A stretch of DNA of 64,000 bases from Delftia tsuruhatensis (GTDB lineage: Bacteria > Pseudomonadota > Gammaproteobacteria > Burkholderiales > Burkholderiaceae_C), in contig NZ_LR813084.1 in NCBI RefSeq assembly GCF_903815225.1, positions 4,364,001 to 4,428,000 of the forward strand, in the 5' to 3' direction. Each line of letters starts with the position of its first letter. Position 1 is the first letter of the stretch. The notes below the pieces were generated by a model that saw nothing but the letters and a program-made list of their open reading frames with translations, searched no databases and was not told the DNA's origin. This document shows, piece after piece, positions 1-9,760 of the stretch. Made by a program: the position numbers and the translations under genes.

Positions 1-1322
1 GTGCCTTCGTAGATGGTCAGGATCTTGGCGTCGCGGTAGTACTGGGCCGCGCCCGTTTCCTCGATGAAGCCCATGCCGCCGTGCACCTGCACGCCCAGGC
101 TGGTGACTTCCAGGCTCATCTCCGTGCTGTAGCCCTTGACCAGCGGGACCATGAATTCATAGAAGGCCGCATTGGCCTCGCGCACCTGGGCGTCGGCATG
201 GTGATGGGCCGCATCGTAGGCGGCCGCGGCCGTGGCGGCCATGGCGCGGCAGCCCTCGGTGTAGGCGCGCATGGTCATGAGCATGCGGCGCACATCGGGG
301 TGGTGGATGATGGTGGCGCTGGCCTTGACGCTGCCGTCCACGGGGCGGCTTTGCACGCGCTCCTTCGCATAGGCCACGGCATGCTGGTAGGCGCGCTCGG
401 CCACGGCGATGCCCTGCACGCCCACCGCGTAGCGCGCGGCGTTCATCATGATGAACATGTACTCGAGGCCGCGATTCTCCTCGCCGACCAGGTAGCCGAT
501 GGCGCCACCGTTGTCGCCGTACTGCAGCACCGCCGTGGGCGATGCCTTGATGCCCATCTTGTGCTCGATGCTCACGCAGTGCACATCGTTGCGCGCGCCC
601 AGCGAACCATCCTTGTTGACCAGGAACTTGGGCACGACGAACAGGCTGATGCCCTTGACGCCCTCTGGCGCGCCCGCCACGCGTGCCAGCACGAGATGGA
701 CGATGTTCCCGGCCATGTCGTGCTCGCCATAGGTGATGAAGATCTTGGTGCCGAAGACCTTGTAGCTGCCGTCAGGCTGGGGATCGGCCTTGGTGCGCAC
801 CAGGGCCAGGTCGGAGCCGGCCTGGGGCTCGGTCAGGTTCATGGTGCCGGTCCACTCGCCGGTCACCAGCTTTTCGAGGTAGGTGGCCTTGAGCTCATCG
901 CTGCCGGCCGTCAGCAGGGCCTCGATGGCCCCGTCGGTCAGCAGCGGGCACAGCGCAAAGCTCAGGTTGGCGCTGTTGAGCATTTCCACGCAGGCCGCGC
1001 CAATCGTCTTGGGCAGGCCCTGGCCGCCGAAGTCCTGGGGGTGCTGCAGGCCCTGCCAGCCGCCTTCGGCGTACTGGCGGAAGGCCTCCTTGAAGCCGGC
1101 CGTGGTCGTGACCACGCCGTCCTTGAGGCTGGAAGGTGCCACATCGCCTGGCAGGTTCAGCGGAGCGACCACACCCTCGCACAGCTTGGCACACTCCTGC
1201 AGCACGGCCTGGGCGGTCTCCAGACCCGCCTCCTCGAAACCGGGCAGTTGCGCCACCTGGTCGATCTGCGCCAGATGCTCCATGGCGAACAGCATGTCTT
1301 TGACGGGAGCCGAGTAAGTCAT
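1..1322 (-). CDS. Acyl-CoA dehydrogenase, C-terminus cut by window edge
   Basis: Flavin-dependent acyl-CoA dehydrogenase that would introduce a trans-2 double bond into an acyl-CoA and pass electrons to electron transfer flavoprotein. The translation begins MTYSAPVKDMLFAMEHLAQI and runs about 440 codons to the window edge without a stop. The FAD/substrate signature is visible as MNLTEPQAGSDLALVRTKA near residues 158-177, followed by GTKIFITYGEHDM. A C-terminal VHGGMGFIEETGAAQYYRDA segment sits near the truncation. The long N-terminal extension and the total length point to the roughly 600-residue subgroup common in Comamonadaceae with an extra C-terminal domain, which lies outside the window. 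The start ATG is preceded by a GGAAGG site. It lies downstream of etfBA and the binding-protein gene on the same strand, so the electron acceptor is encoded next door. Acyl chain preference cannot be told. Confidence 0.93.
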   Translation of the reverse strand, partial: MTYSAPVKDMLFAMEHLAQIDQVAQLPGFEEAGLETAQAVLQECAKLCEGVVAPLNLPGDVAPSSLKDGVVTTTAGFKEAFRQYAEGGWQGLQHPQDFGGQGLPKTIGAACVEMLNSANLSFALCPLLTDGAIEALLTAGSDELKATYLEKLVTGEWTGTMNLTEPQAGSDLALVRTKADPQPDGSYKVFGTKIFITYGEHDMAGNIVHLVLARVAGAPEGVKGISLFVVPKFLVNKDGSLGARNDVHCVSIEHKMGIKASPTAVLQYGDNGGAIGYLVGEENRGLEYMFIMMNAARYAVGVQGIAVAERAYQHAVAYAKERVQSRPVDGSVKASATIIHHPDVRRMLMTMRAYTEGCRAMAATAAAAYDAAHHHADAQVREANAAFYEFMVPLVKGYSTEMSLEVTSLGVQVHGGMGFIEETGAAQYYRDAKILTIYEG

Positions 1323-1407
1323 TTGTTGAACCTTCCTGAACAGAACCCGGGTCGCCAGCGCTGCGCGGCGGCCCGGGACAAGGGGAACAAGGGGCGGCTT
1401 CAGTGCC

Positions 1408-2550
1408 TCACTGCGTGACGCGGCCCGATGCGTTGACGATGGACAAATCCACGAACTTCGAGCCCGCCTGCGAGCCCGGACGATAGGAAACCCAGTAGCC
1501 GCCCAGATCGACGGCATCGAGCCCGCGCAGCGAGGCCGCCAGCTTCTCGCGCGAGACGGGCTGGCTGCGGCGCATGGCCTCCACGATCACGCGCGCGTTC
1601 ACATAGCCCTCCATCATGGCGTAGCTGACGGGCACGGTCAGTGACTTGCCGGCGGCGGTGGCCGCGTCCCTGAACTCCTTGTTCAGGCGCATGGTGACCT
1701 TGTAGGGACTGGGAACGACCTGGGCAATGGACAGACCGCTCATGAACTCCACGGGCAGGCGCTTGGCCAGTTGCTCGATATCGGCTTCCGAGGTGGCATA
1801 GATCTGGGCCGTGCCACCGGCCATGCGGTAAGCCTCGACAAACGCCGAGGTCACGGGGCTGGATGCCACCACCAGGATGGCCTGCGCCGAAGGCTGGGCC
1901 TTTTGCAACTGCGACACGGCCTTGTCCATGGCACCCTTGCCGGAGCTCAGCGCGGCGCTGACCACCAGCTTGGCCTTGGAAGGAGCAATCGCCTTGCCCA
2001 CGAGTTCGGTCACGGCCTTGGCATCGGGGCGCTCGTCATGCAGCAAGGCCAGGCGGGTGATGCCCACGGTGGCCAGGTGCGATGCGATCTTGGCCATTTC
2101 CTCGGGAAGGTTGGCCCGCGTGCTGAAGACCTGGGGCGCGCTCAGCACACGGGTGTCCGTGCTCTGGTAGCCCACCAGGGAGATCTGGGCCTGGTCGAGC
2201 AGCTTGCTGTCCAGCAGGGCCGCCATGTTGCGGTTGCCGAAGTAGCCGGCCAGCACCACGGGCTTGGACTCGTCCAGCAGCTTGCGGGTCTTGTCCACGG
2301 TTTCCTCGGGATGGCCCACGTCGTCCACCGTGACCAGTTGCACGGGCTGTCCCTGCACGCCACCGGCCTTGTTGACCTGGTCGAAGTACAGGCGCATGCC
2401 CTGGGCATAGGCCCGGCCCTGCGTCGCACCGGCGCCCGACATGGGCGCCACCTGACCCACGACCCAGGCATTGGCCTCGGCGGCCAGGACCATGGCGCCA
2501 CAGACAAAAGCCACGGCCGTGCGGGCCAGGCGCAAGCGCATCATCTTCAT
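1408..2550 (-). CDS. Periplasmic amino-acid-type ABC substrate-binding protein, orphan
   Basis: A 380-residue type I periplasmic binding protein of the branched-chain amino acid (LivJ-like, peripla_BP_6) family. An N-terminal signal peptide is evident, with a hydrophobic stretch ending in AEANA before WVVGQVAPMSG. Family features follow in order: the QVAPMSGAGATQGRAYAQG ligand-lobe start, a YFDQVNKAGGVQGQPVQLV segment, and a YFGNRNMAALL turn near residue 104. No permease or ATPase gene is adjacent, so it must work with transport components elsewhere or act as a sensor. It lies between the etfBA terminator and the acyl-CoA dehydrogenase gene, 85 bp from the latter on the same strand. That allows cotranscription but does not prove a metabolic link. 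Ligand unknown. Confidence 0.88.
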   Translation of the reverse strand: MKMMRLRLARTAVAFVCGAMVLAAEANAWVVGQVAPMSGAGATQGRAYAQGMRLYFDQVNKAGGVQGQPVQLVTVDDVGHPEETVDKTRKLLDESKPVVLAGYFGNRNMAALLDSKLLDQAQISLVGYQSTDTRVLSAPQVFSTRANLPEEMAKIASHLATVGITRLALLHDERPDAKAVTELVGKAIAPSKAKLVVSAALSSGKGAMDKAVSQLQKAQPSAQAILVVASSPVTSAFVEAYRMAGGTAQIYATSEADIEQLAKRLPVEFMSGLSIAQVVPSPYKVTMRLNKEFRDAATAAGKSLTVPVSYAMMEGYVNARVIVEAMRRSQPVSREKLAASLRGLDAVDLGGYWVSYRPGSQAGSKFVDLSIVNASGRVTQ

Positions 2551-2656
2551 TTCAATTTCCCTCTCGGTTCATGCCATCGCCGGACCCGGCTGCGGCCAAA
2601 CCGCTGTTGTAGTCTGTGGCGGGCGCCATGACCAGCGGACCACCCCGGCATCCATG

Positions 2657-2692
2657 CCGAAAAAAGAGGGGCATATGCCCCTCTTTTTTCGG
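2657..2692 (-). terminator. Perfect 36-bp palindromic terminator after etfA
   Basis: The bases form a perfect 36-bp palindrome with arms of type ccgaaaaaagaggggcat. In RNA from the minus strand this gives a GAGGGGC/GCCCCUC stem preceded by A6 and followed by U6, starting 10 nt after the etfA stop. The symmetry means it can also work on the plus strand. It separates etfBA from the binding-protein gene. Confidence 0.9.
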
Positions 2693-2702
2693 CTTCCGGC
2701 TT

Positions 2703-3635
2703 TTACAGCGCCTGAACCAGTTCCGGCACGGCCTGGAACAGGTCGGCTTCCAGGCCATAGTCGGCCACCGAGAAGATCGGCGCCTCGGGGTCCTTGTTGA
2801 TCGCCACGATCACCTTGGAGTCCTTCATGCCGGCCAGATGCTGGATGGCGCCCGAGATGCCCAGGGCGATGTACAACTGCGGCGCGACGATCTTGCCGGT
2901 CTGGCCCACCTGCAGGTCATTGGGCGCATAGCCTGCGTCCACCGCCGCGCGCGAGGCGCCGATGGCGGCGCCCAGCTTGTCGGCCAGCGGCGTGATCACT
3001 TCCTGGAACTTCTCGCTGCTGCCCAGCGCGCGTCCGCCGGAGACGATGATCTTGGCGGCCGTCAGCTCGGGGCGGTCGCTCTTGGTCACCTCGCGGCCCA
3101 CGAAGCTGCTCTTGCCGCTGTCGCCCGCGGCCGCCAGCTGCTCCACCTGGGCGCTGCCGCCCGTGGCGGCCGCCGCATCGAAGCCCGTGCCGCGCACGGT
3201 GATGACCTTGACCTTGTCGCTGCTCTGCACGGTGGCAATGGCATTGCCTGCGTAGATGGGACGCTCGAAAGTGTCGGCGCTGTCCACCTTGGTGATGTCG
3301 CTGATCTGGGCCACGTCCAGCTTGGCGGCCACGCGCGGCGCAGCGTTCTTGCCGCTGGCGGTGGCGGGGAACAGGATGTGGCTGTAGTTGGACGCAATCG
3401 CCAGCACCTGCGCGGCGATGTTCTCGGCCAGGCCGTCCTTGAGGCTTGCGCCATCGGCATGGATGACCTTGGACACGCCAGCGATCTGGGCCGCAGCCTG
3501 CGCGGCGGCGCCGGCATTCTCGCCCGCCACCAGCACGTGCACGTCGCCGCCGCAGGCCAAGGCCGCAGTGACGGTGTTGAGCGTGGCGCTCTTGATGGAA
3601 GCGTTGTCGTGTTCTGCAATAACGAGGGATGTCAT
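2703..3635 (-). CDS. etfA: Electron transfer flavoprotein alpha subunit
   Basis: Alpha subunit (310 aa, normal length) of the heterodimeric electron transfer flavoprotein that collects electrons from acyl-CoA dehydrogenases and delivers them to ETF-ubiquinone oxidoreductase. The N-terminal half holds the alpha/beta ETF fold. The C-terminal FAD-binding domain carries the hallmark [20 protein letters not shown] near residues 246-265, followed by [14 protein letters not shown], the ETF alpha signature. [10 protein letters not shown] near residue 210 fits the preceding FAD-contact loop. It follows etfB with a 13-bp gap on the same strand, as in most proteobacteria, and ends at a strong terminator. 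Confidence 0.98.
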   Translation of the reverse strand: MTSLVIAEHDNASIKSATLNTVTAALACGGDVHVLVAGENAGAAAQAAAQIAGVSKVIHADGASLKDGLAENIAAQVLAIASNYSHILFPATASGKNAAPRVAAKLDVAQISDITKVDSADTFERPIYAGNAIATVQSSDKVKVITVRGTGFDAAAATGGSAQVEQLAAAGDSGKSSFVGREVTKSDRPELTAAKIIVSGGRALGSSEKFQEVITPLADKLGAAIGASRAAVDAGYAPNDLQVGQTGKIVAPQLYIALGISGAIQHLAGMKDSKVIVAINKDPEAPIFSVADYGLEADLFQAVPELVQAL

Positions 3636-3648
3636 GTCGCTGTCTTCC

Positions 3649-4398
3649 TTAGATCACTTTGGCTTCGTTCTTGAGCTTGGACACCAGCGTGGCAACGTCC
3701 GGCACCTTGACGCCAGCGCCGCGCTTGGCGGGCTCGGCCACCTTGAGCGTCTTCAGGCGCGGGGCCACGTCGACGCCCAGCTCTTCAGGCTTGACCGTGT
3801 CCAGCTGCTTTTTCTTGGCCTTCATGATGTTGGGCAGCGTGACATAGCGCGGCTCGTTCAGGCGCAGGTCGGTGGTGATGACGGCCGGCAGGCTCAGGGC
3901 CAGGGTTTCCAGGCCGCCGTCGACTTCGCGCGTCACATTCACCTTGTCACCGGCCACTTCGACCTTGGAGGCGAAGGTAGCCTGGGGCAGGTCGGCCAGG
4001 GCCGCCAGCATCTGGCCGGTCTGGTTGGCGTCGTCGTCGATGGCCTGCTTGCCCAGGATGATGAGGCCGGGCTGCTCCTTGTCCACCAGGGCCTTGAGCA
4101 GCTTGGCCACGGCCAGGGGCTGCAGCTCCTCGGTGGTCTCCACCAGGATGCCGCGGTCGGCACCGATGGCCATGGCCGTGCGCAGGGTTTCCTGGCACTG
4201 GGCCACGCCGCAGGAGACGGCGATGACTTCGGTGGCCACGCCCTTTTCCTTGAGGCGCACGGCTTCCTCGACGGCGATTTCGTCGAAGGGGTTCATGCTC
4301 ATCTTGACGTTGGCGATGTCCACGCCCGTGCCGTCCGACTTCACGCGGACCTTCACGTTGTAGTCCACCACGCGCTTGACCGGGACCAAAACCTTCAT
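3649..4398 (-). CDS. etfB: Electron transfer flavoprotein beta subunit
   Basis: Beta subunit (249 aa) of electron transfer flavoprotein, which in the family binds AMP and forms the partner docking surface. It begins [19 protein letters not shown], the conserved start of the family. It contains [20 protein letters not shown] near residues 34-53 and [14 protein letters not shown] near 120, the nucleotide-binding stretch. The region [19 protein letters not shown] near 185-203 is the ETF beta recognition loop that contacts acyl-CoA dehydrogenases. First gene of the etfBA operon. The upstream region has a 12-bp palindrome resembling a LiuR-type operator. Confidence 0.98.
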   Translation of the reverse strand: MKVLVPVKRVVDYNVKVRVKSDGTGVDIANVKMSMNPFDEIAVEEAVRLKEKGVATEVIAVSCGVAQCQETLRTAMAIGADRGILVETTEELQPLAVAKLLKALVDKEQPGLIILGKQAIDDDANQTGQMLAALADLPQATFASKVEVAGDKVNVTREVDGGLETLALSLPAVITTDLRLNEPRYVTLPNIMKAKKKQLDTVKPEELGVDVAPRLKTLKVAEPAKRGAGVKVPDVATLVSKLKNEAKVI

Positions 4399-4425
4399 TG
4401 CAGCGGCTCCTGATTGATTGATAGA

Positions 4426-4443
4426 TTGACGTTTACGTAAACC
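4426..4443 (-). promoter_or_regulatory. GTTTACGTAAAC palindrome upstream of etfB (LiuR-like site)
   Basis: A perfect 12-bp palindrome (GTTTACGTAAAC at 4431-4442) lies 33 bp upstream of the etfB start and continues as ACGTCAAT on the minus strand. The composite TTTACGTAAACGTCAA resembles, from memory, the motif of the MerR-family regulator LiuR, which controls branched-chain amino acid and fatty acid breakdown genes. The symmetry is seen directly; the regulator identity is inferred. The same 209-bp gap also holds two CCTAGG-type short palindromes of unknown role near 4562-4611. Confidence 0.5.
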
Positions 4444-4607
4444 GAAATCATTGTATGCGGCGCTGCAGCAGCTGCGGCAGGAATCCCTGACGACCCAAGG
4501 CCGACTGAGCGCCCATAAAAACGAACGACCGTGCCATTTTAAGCATGCCCCATGAGGAATCCCCTAGGGAAATGGGCCGAACTCAGGGTATGCACCTAGG
4601 AATAATC

Positions 4608-5897
4608 CTAGCCTCTTTCCGCAGAGGCCTGAGCTACCGGGGCACCACGCTCGGTGATCTGCACGACCTGCCTGGGCACCGGCAGATGGATGCCTGCCTC
4701 GCGCAGGCCGCGCAGCACGGCCAGGTTCACATCGGAACGCACATTGCCCTGCCCGTTTTGCGGATCGTTGATGGAATAGCCCAGGCTGAACTGCAGGCCC
4801 TGCTCCACGAAGTCCACCAGGGTCACCGTGGGCGCAGGCGTCCTCAGCACGCGGGGCTGGGCGACCGCGGCGTCCAGCAGGATGCGGCGGACCTGCTCCA
4901 CGTCGCTGTCCATGCCCACCACGATCGTGGTGGACAGCCCGAGCTTGACGTCGAAGCCCGTGAGGTTTTCGACGCGCTGGGTGATCAGCGTCTCGTTGGG
5001 CACGATGGATTCGCGTCCGTTGAGCGCCCGGATCACGGTGTAGCGCGTGCGGATGTCGGTGATGCGGCCCTCGAACCCGTCCACGCGCACGTTGTCGCCG
5101 ATGCGCAGCGCCCGCTCGATCAGCACCAGGAAGCCGCTCACATAGTTGGAGGCGATCTTCTGCATGCCGAAGCCCAGGCCCACGCCGATGGCGCCCCCCA
5201 TGACGGACAGTGCCGTCAGGTCCACGCCCACCATGGACAGGGAGACCAGCAGGCCTACCAGGATCAGCACGCTGCGCGTGATGTTCATGGCCACCTTGCG
5301 CATGGACAGATCACTGACCCATTGATTGATCACCTTCTGCTCGAACAGCGTGGACAGCCAGAGCACGGCCACCATCATCAGGCCCGCCGACAGCGTGCCC
5401 TCGATCAGGTTGAGCAGGCTCACTGGCGTCTTGCCGATGTTGAACTGCAGGGCCTCCAGCTCCTCCATGACCTGCGGCAGCAGGCCGATGCTGTGCAGCA
5501 CGGCGGCGCCCCAGGCCAGCCAGGAGAAGATGCGCTCGATCAGGCGCACCACGGTGGAATGCGGGAAGGTGCGGCTGAGCACGCGCGCCACGAAGCGGAT
5601 CACCGACAGCGACACCAGCAGCGACACCGCCACGCGCAGCCAGAACACGGTGGAAAAGCGCGCCAGGATTTCCTGGCTGGTGAAGACCAGCACCAGGGCC
5701 AGCAGCGGGAACAGGGCTCCATCGAGCGCATGCCGGCCTATCCATACGGAGGGCTTTCCATCGTCGAGATGGCCATAGCGCGCATGCAGGCCGCGCATCG
5801 CCCCATAGGCCAGCAGCAGGCAGGCAATGAGCAAGGAGAACTCCAGCCAGGCGCTGGAGCTTTGGAAGTCGTTGATGAGCTTGTCGAAGATATCCAT
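4608..5897 (-). CDS. MscS-family mechanosensitive ion channel
   Basis: A 429-residue inner-membrane channel of the MscS superfamily, expected to open under membrane tension and release solutes on osmotic downshock. About five hydrophobic helices occupy residues 15-180. They precede the pore-lining helix around VMGGAIGVGLGFGMQKIASN (about residues 232-251), whose Gly/Ala pattern is the MscS TM3 hallmark. The beta domain follows, with ALRIGDNVRVDGFEGRITDI and SIVPNETLITQRVENLT. It has two or more helices beyond E. coli MscS and lacks a large periplasmic domain, so it is a mid-size YbdG/YnaI-like homologue rather than MscK. It is monocistronic or the tail of the minus-strand run beginning with the deacetylase gene. 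Confidence 0.93.
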   Translation of the reverse strand: MDIFDKLINDFQSSSAWLEFSLLIACLLLAYGAMRGLHARYGHLDDGKPSVWIGRHALDGALFPLLALVLVFTSQEILARFSTVFWLRVAVSLLVSLSVIRFVARVLSRTFPHSTVVRLIERIFSWLAWGAAVLHSIGLLPQVMEELEALQFNIGKTPVSLLNLIEGTLSAGLMMVAVLWLSTLFEQKVINQWVSDLSMRKVAMNITRSVLILVGLLVSLSMVGVDLTALSVMGGAIGVGLGFGMQKIASNYVSGFLVLIERALRIGDNVRVDGFEGRITDIRTRYTVIRALNGRESIVPNETLITQRVENLTGFDVKLGLSTTIVVGMDSDVEQVRRILLDAAVAQPRVLRTPAPTVTLVDFVEQGLQFSLGYSINDPQNGQGNVRSDVNLAVLRGLREAGIHLPVPRQVVQITERGAPVAQASAERG

Positions 5898-5992
5898 GGA
5901 TCAGGGCTGTTTCACCGCAAAAGGCGTCAGGACGAGATCATCGCCCAGATCCCGGGCCCGCCTGCACGGGCCTGCGCCTACAAGCGGGTCGG

Positions 5993-6796
5993 TCAGCGGC
6001 CCGTCTTCCAGGCTGGCTCGCGCTTTTCGGCAAAGGCCCGGGCGCCCTCCTGGGCGTCGGCGTCCATCATGTTGGCGGCCATGGTCTGGCCGGCCAGCTG
6101 GTAGGCGGCCTCGATGCCCATCTCGCGCTGGCGATGGACCAGGGCCTTGCCCATGGCCACGGCCGCACGCGGCTTGCCGACGATGGATTGCACGAAGTGC
6201 TCGACGGCCTCGTCCAGCGCCTCCTCGGCCACCACGCGGTTGACCAGGCCCTGCTCCAGCGCCTGGCGTGCGTCGATGAAGTCGCCCGTGAGCAGCATCT
6301 CCATGGCCTGCTTGGCCGGCACGTTGCGCACCAGGGGCACGCTGGGCGTGGCGCAGAACAGGCCGTAATGAATGCCGCTGGTGGCAAAGCGGGCCTGGTC
6401 CGAGGCCACGGCCAGATCGCACTGGGCCACCAGTTGGCAACCCGCCGCCGTGGCAATGCCGTGCACGCGCGCAATCACGGGCACGGGCAGCCTGTGGATG
6501 GACAGCATCATGCGGCTGCACCGGGCGAACAGCTTCTGGTAGTAGTCCAGCTGCGGATGGGCCGCCATGTCCTTGAGGTTGTGCCCCGCGCAGAAGGCCT
6601 TGCCGGCCGCGGCGAGCACGACCACGCGCACGGACTCGTCGCCGGCCACGGCGTCCAGCGCCTGCTGCAGCGCGTCGAGCATCTGCTCGCCCAGCGCGTT
6701 GAATCGCTGCGGGTCGTCGAGCGTGAGCCGCACGACGCCGCGCGCGTCGCGCTGCACATCGAGCAGGCCATTGCCGGCTGCGGGCTGGGCATCCAT
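5993..6796 (-). CDS. Enoyl-CoA hydratase/isomerase-family protein (crotonase fold, ECHDC3-like)
   Basis: A 267-residue crotonase-fold protein. The start at MDAQPAAGNG is chosen because a CAGGAG site lies just upstream; an in-frame ATG 20 codons earlier overlaps the neighbouring gene region. The oxyanion-hole segment AFCAGHNLKDMAAHP is present near residues 66-80. The two positions that carry catalytic glutamates in classical enoyl-CoA hydratase look substituted: the first lies in AGCQLVAQCD (Gln instead of Glu), and the second region reads SGIHYGLFCATP without a Glu. This pattern matches the ECHDC3-type branch, whose activity is unclear, so hydratase activity should not be assumed. It sits 22 bp downstream of the deacetylase-family gene on the same strand. 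Confidence 0.88.
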   Translation of the reverse strand: MDAQPAAGNGLLDVQRDARGVVRLTLDDPQRFNALGEQMLDALQQALDAVAGDESVRVVVLAAAGKAFCAGHNLKDMAAHPQLDYYQKLFARCSRMMLSIHRLPVPVIARVHGIATAAGCQLVAQCDLAVASDQARFATSGIHYGLFCATPSVPLVRNVPAKQAMEMLLTGDFIDARQALEQGLVNRVVAEEALDEAVEHFVQSIVGKPRAAVAMGKALVHRQREMGIEAAYQLAGQTMAANMMDADAQEGARAFAEKREPAWKTGR

Positions 6797-6818
6797 GGTG
6801 TTCTCCTGAGGGTCCGGT

Positions 6819-7778
6819 TCAGAGGTCGGCCAGCACGCGCACATGGGCTTCCACACTGCGCGCCAGGGGGCCCATCACGTAGCCGCCTTCCAGGCAGGAA
6901 ACGATGCGCCCCTTGGAAAACCGGCGCGCGATGTCCTTGATGCGTGCCGTGATCCAGGTGAAGTCCTGCTCGGTCATGCCCAGCTGGCCCATGTCGTCCT
7001 CGCGGTGGGCATCGAAGCCGGCGCTGATGAAGATCAGTTCGGGCTTGAAGGCCTCCAGGCGGGGGATCCACATCATCTCGACGATCTCGCGGATGTCCAT
7101 GCCCTTGGTATAGGCCGGCACCGGCACGTTGACCATGTTGGCGGCCGGGTGCTGGTCTCCGCTGAACGGATAGAAGGGATGCTGGAAGATGCCGCACATG
7201 AGCACGCGGTCATCGCCCGACAGGATGTCTTCCGTGCCATTGCCATGGTGCACGTCGAAGTCGACCACGGCCACGCGCTTGAGATGGTGGCGGCTGAGCG
7301 CGTACTTCACGCCGACGGCCACGTTGTTGAAGAAGCAAAAGCCCATGGCCTGGTGGCGCGTGGCATGGTGGCCCGGCGGGCGCACGGCGCAGAAGGCGTT
7401 TTCCAGCTCGCCGGCCATCACCGCATCGGTGGCCGCCAGCGCGGCGCCGGCCGCGTGCAGTGCGGCCGAGAAGGTATGGCTGTTGATCGAGGTGTCGGTG
7501 TCGATCTGGGAGTACTCGGGGCCACCGGCCTGCTGCTCCTCGACCAGACGCTGGGTCAGGCCCTGCAGAGCCGCCACGTGCATGCGGTCATGGGCCAGTT
7601 CGATGTCGGCCAGCGAGGCCTGCGGCGCCTCATGCCGCTCCAGGGCATCGGCCACTCCCGTCACCAGCAGCCGGTCCTCGATGGCGTCGAGCCGGGCCGG
7701 GCATTCGGGGTGCCCCGGCCCCATCTCATGCCGCCAGCACTCCCTATGGGTGAAATAACCCGTCTTGCCCACAGTCAT
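6819..7778 (-). CDS. Histone deacetylase family protein (class II-like amidohydrolase)
   Basis: A 319-residue zinc amidohydrolase of the histone deacetylase/acetoin utilization/acetylpolyamine amidohydrolase superfamily. Visible active-site elements are the tandem histidines in RPPGHHATR near residues 133-141, zinc ligands in VVDFDVHHGNGT near 173-184, and the third ligand in FISAGFDAHRED near 256-267. A glycine-rich CLEGGYV loop near 300 completes the site. In bacteria such proteins act on acetylated small molecules or protein lysines; the substrate here is unknown. It is divergent from moxR with only 36 bp between the starts, which includes a T8 run, so the two promoters must overlap closely. 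The crotonase gene follows 22 bp downstream and is probably cotranscribed. Confidence 0.92.
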   Translation of the reverse strand: MTVGKTGYFTHRECWRHEMGPGHPECPARLDAIEDRLLVTGVADALERHEAPQASLADIELAHDRMHVAALQGLTQRLVEEQQAGGPEYSQIDTDTSINSHTFSAALHAAGAALAATDAVMAGELENAFCAVRPPGHHATRHQAMGFCFFNNVAVGVKYALSRHHLKRVAVVDFDVHHGNGTEDILSGDDRVLMCGIFQHPFYPFSGDQHPAANMVNVPVPAYTKGMDIREIVEMMWIPRLEAFKPELIFISAGFDAHREDDMGQLGMTEQDFTWITARIKDIARRFSKGRIVSCLEGGYVMGPLARSVEAHVRVLADL

Positions 7779-7814
7779 GTCTCCGCGATGTTTTTTTTAG
7801 GATAACGTCGCGCC

Positions 7815-8734
<920 letters not shown>

Positions 8735-8735
<1 letters not shown>

Positions 8736-9760
8736 TGCCGGCCGCCTCTTCGGCCGGAGCCACGCCCGGCGCATCGCCACGCCCACGCTGGTCTCCCGCG
8801 CGGCGCATGCGCCAGTGGTGGCATGCCCGCCTGCCCCGCACCGACAGCCTGAAGCTGACGCAGCGCAATGTCTACATCATGCCCTCGCGCGCGGGATGGG
8901 CCCTGGCCCTGACGCTGTGCGTGCTGCTGGTGGCGTCCATCAACTTCCAGCTCAACCTCGGCTATCTGCTGACCTTTCTGCTGGCCGGCAGCGCCGCCGC
9001 GGGCATGGTCGTGGGCCATGGCAATCTGCGTGGCACGGCCCTGCACCTGATGCCCCCTGCGGGCAGCTTTGCGGGCCAGCCCTGCCGCTTCGAGGTGGTA
9101 CTGCACAACGCGCGCCACAGCACCCGCTGGGGCCTGGGCCTGGCCATCCATGGCGATGACGGGGCCACCGAATGGAACTGGATCGATGTCCCGGCCCAGG
9201 GCAGCACCACGGTGCAACTGGCCTTCACACCGCAGCGGCGCGGCCTGCAGTCCCTGCCCACGGTCACGGCCGCCACCCGCTATCCGCTGGGTACGTTCCG
9301 GGTCTGGGCCCTGTGGCGTCCGCAAACCCAGGTCTGGATCTATCCCGCGCCGGAAATCAATCCGCCGCCCCTGCCTCCTGCCAGCGCCGATGCGGGTGGC
9401 CGCAGCGCGGCCGCCACACGTCATGGCGATGAGTTCGACGGCGTGCGCGCCTACCGGCGCGGCGATCCGCTGAAGCTGGTGGTCTGGAAGAAGGCCGCCC
9501 AGGCCTTCGCTGCCGGCAGCAGCCAGCTCGTGAGCCGCGACCGACCGCTGGCCCAGCAGCACCGGCTGTGGCTGGACAGCAGGGCCACCGGCCTGGCCGA
9601 CCCCGAGGCACGGCTGAGCCGGCTCGTCGCCTGGGTGCTGGCGGCCAGCCAACAGGACCTGACCTGGGGGCTGCGCCTGCCAGATGGCCGGGAGATCGCG
9701 CCCGACCGAGGGGCTGCCCACGCCACGCTCTGCCTGGAAGCCCTTGCGGTCTGCCCATGA
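8735..9760 (+). CDS. DUF58 domain membrane protein
   Basis: A 341-residue protein of the DUF58 family, the usual partner of MoxR ATPases. Two adjacent hydrophobic helices at about residues 54-92 (GWALALTLCVLLVASINF, then GYLLTFLLAGSAAAGMVV) anchor a long soluble region. The DUF58 core sits in the C-terminal half as EFDGVRAYRRGDPLKLVVWK near residues 234-253, the conserved motif of the family. The reading frame extends upstream through moxR, but the ATG overlapping the moxR stop is the sensible start. Its own stop overlaps the next gene (ATGA). Function is unproven; MoxR/DUF58/transglutaminase sets are linked to envelope assembly. Confidence 0.92.

Noticed and set aside
4562..4611. CCTAGG-type palindromes between etfB and the MscS gene as an insertion scar or operator
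   Set aside because: They are short (8 and 6 bp arms), partly within the mscS stop codon, and have no matching target duplication.
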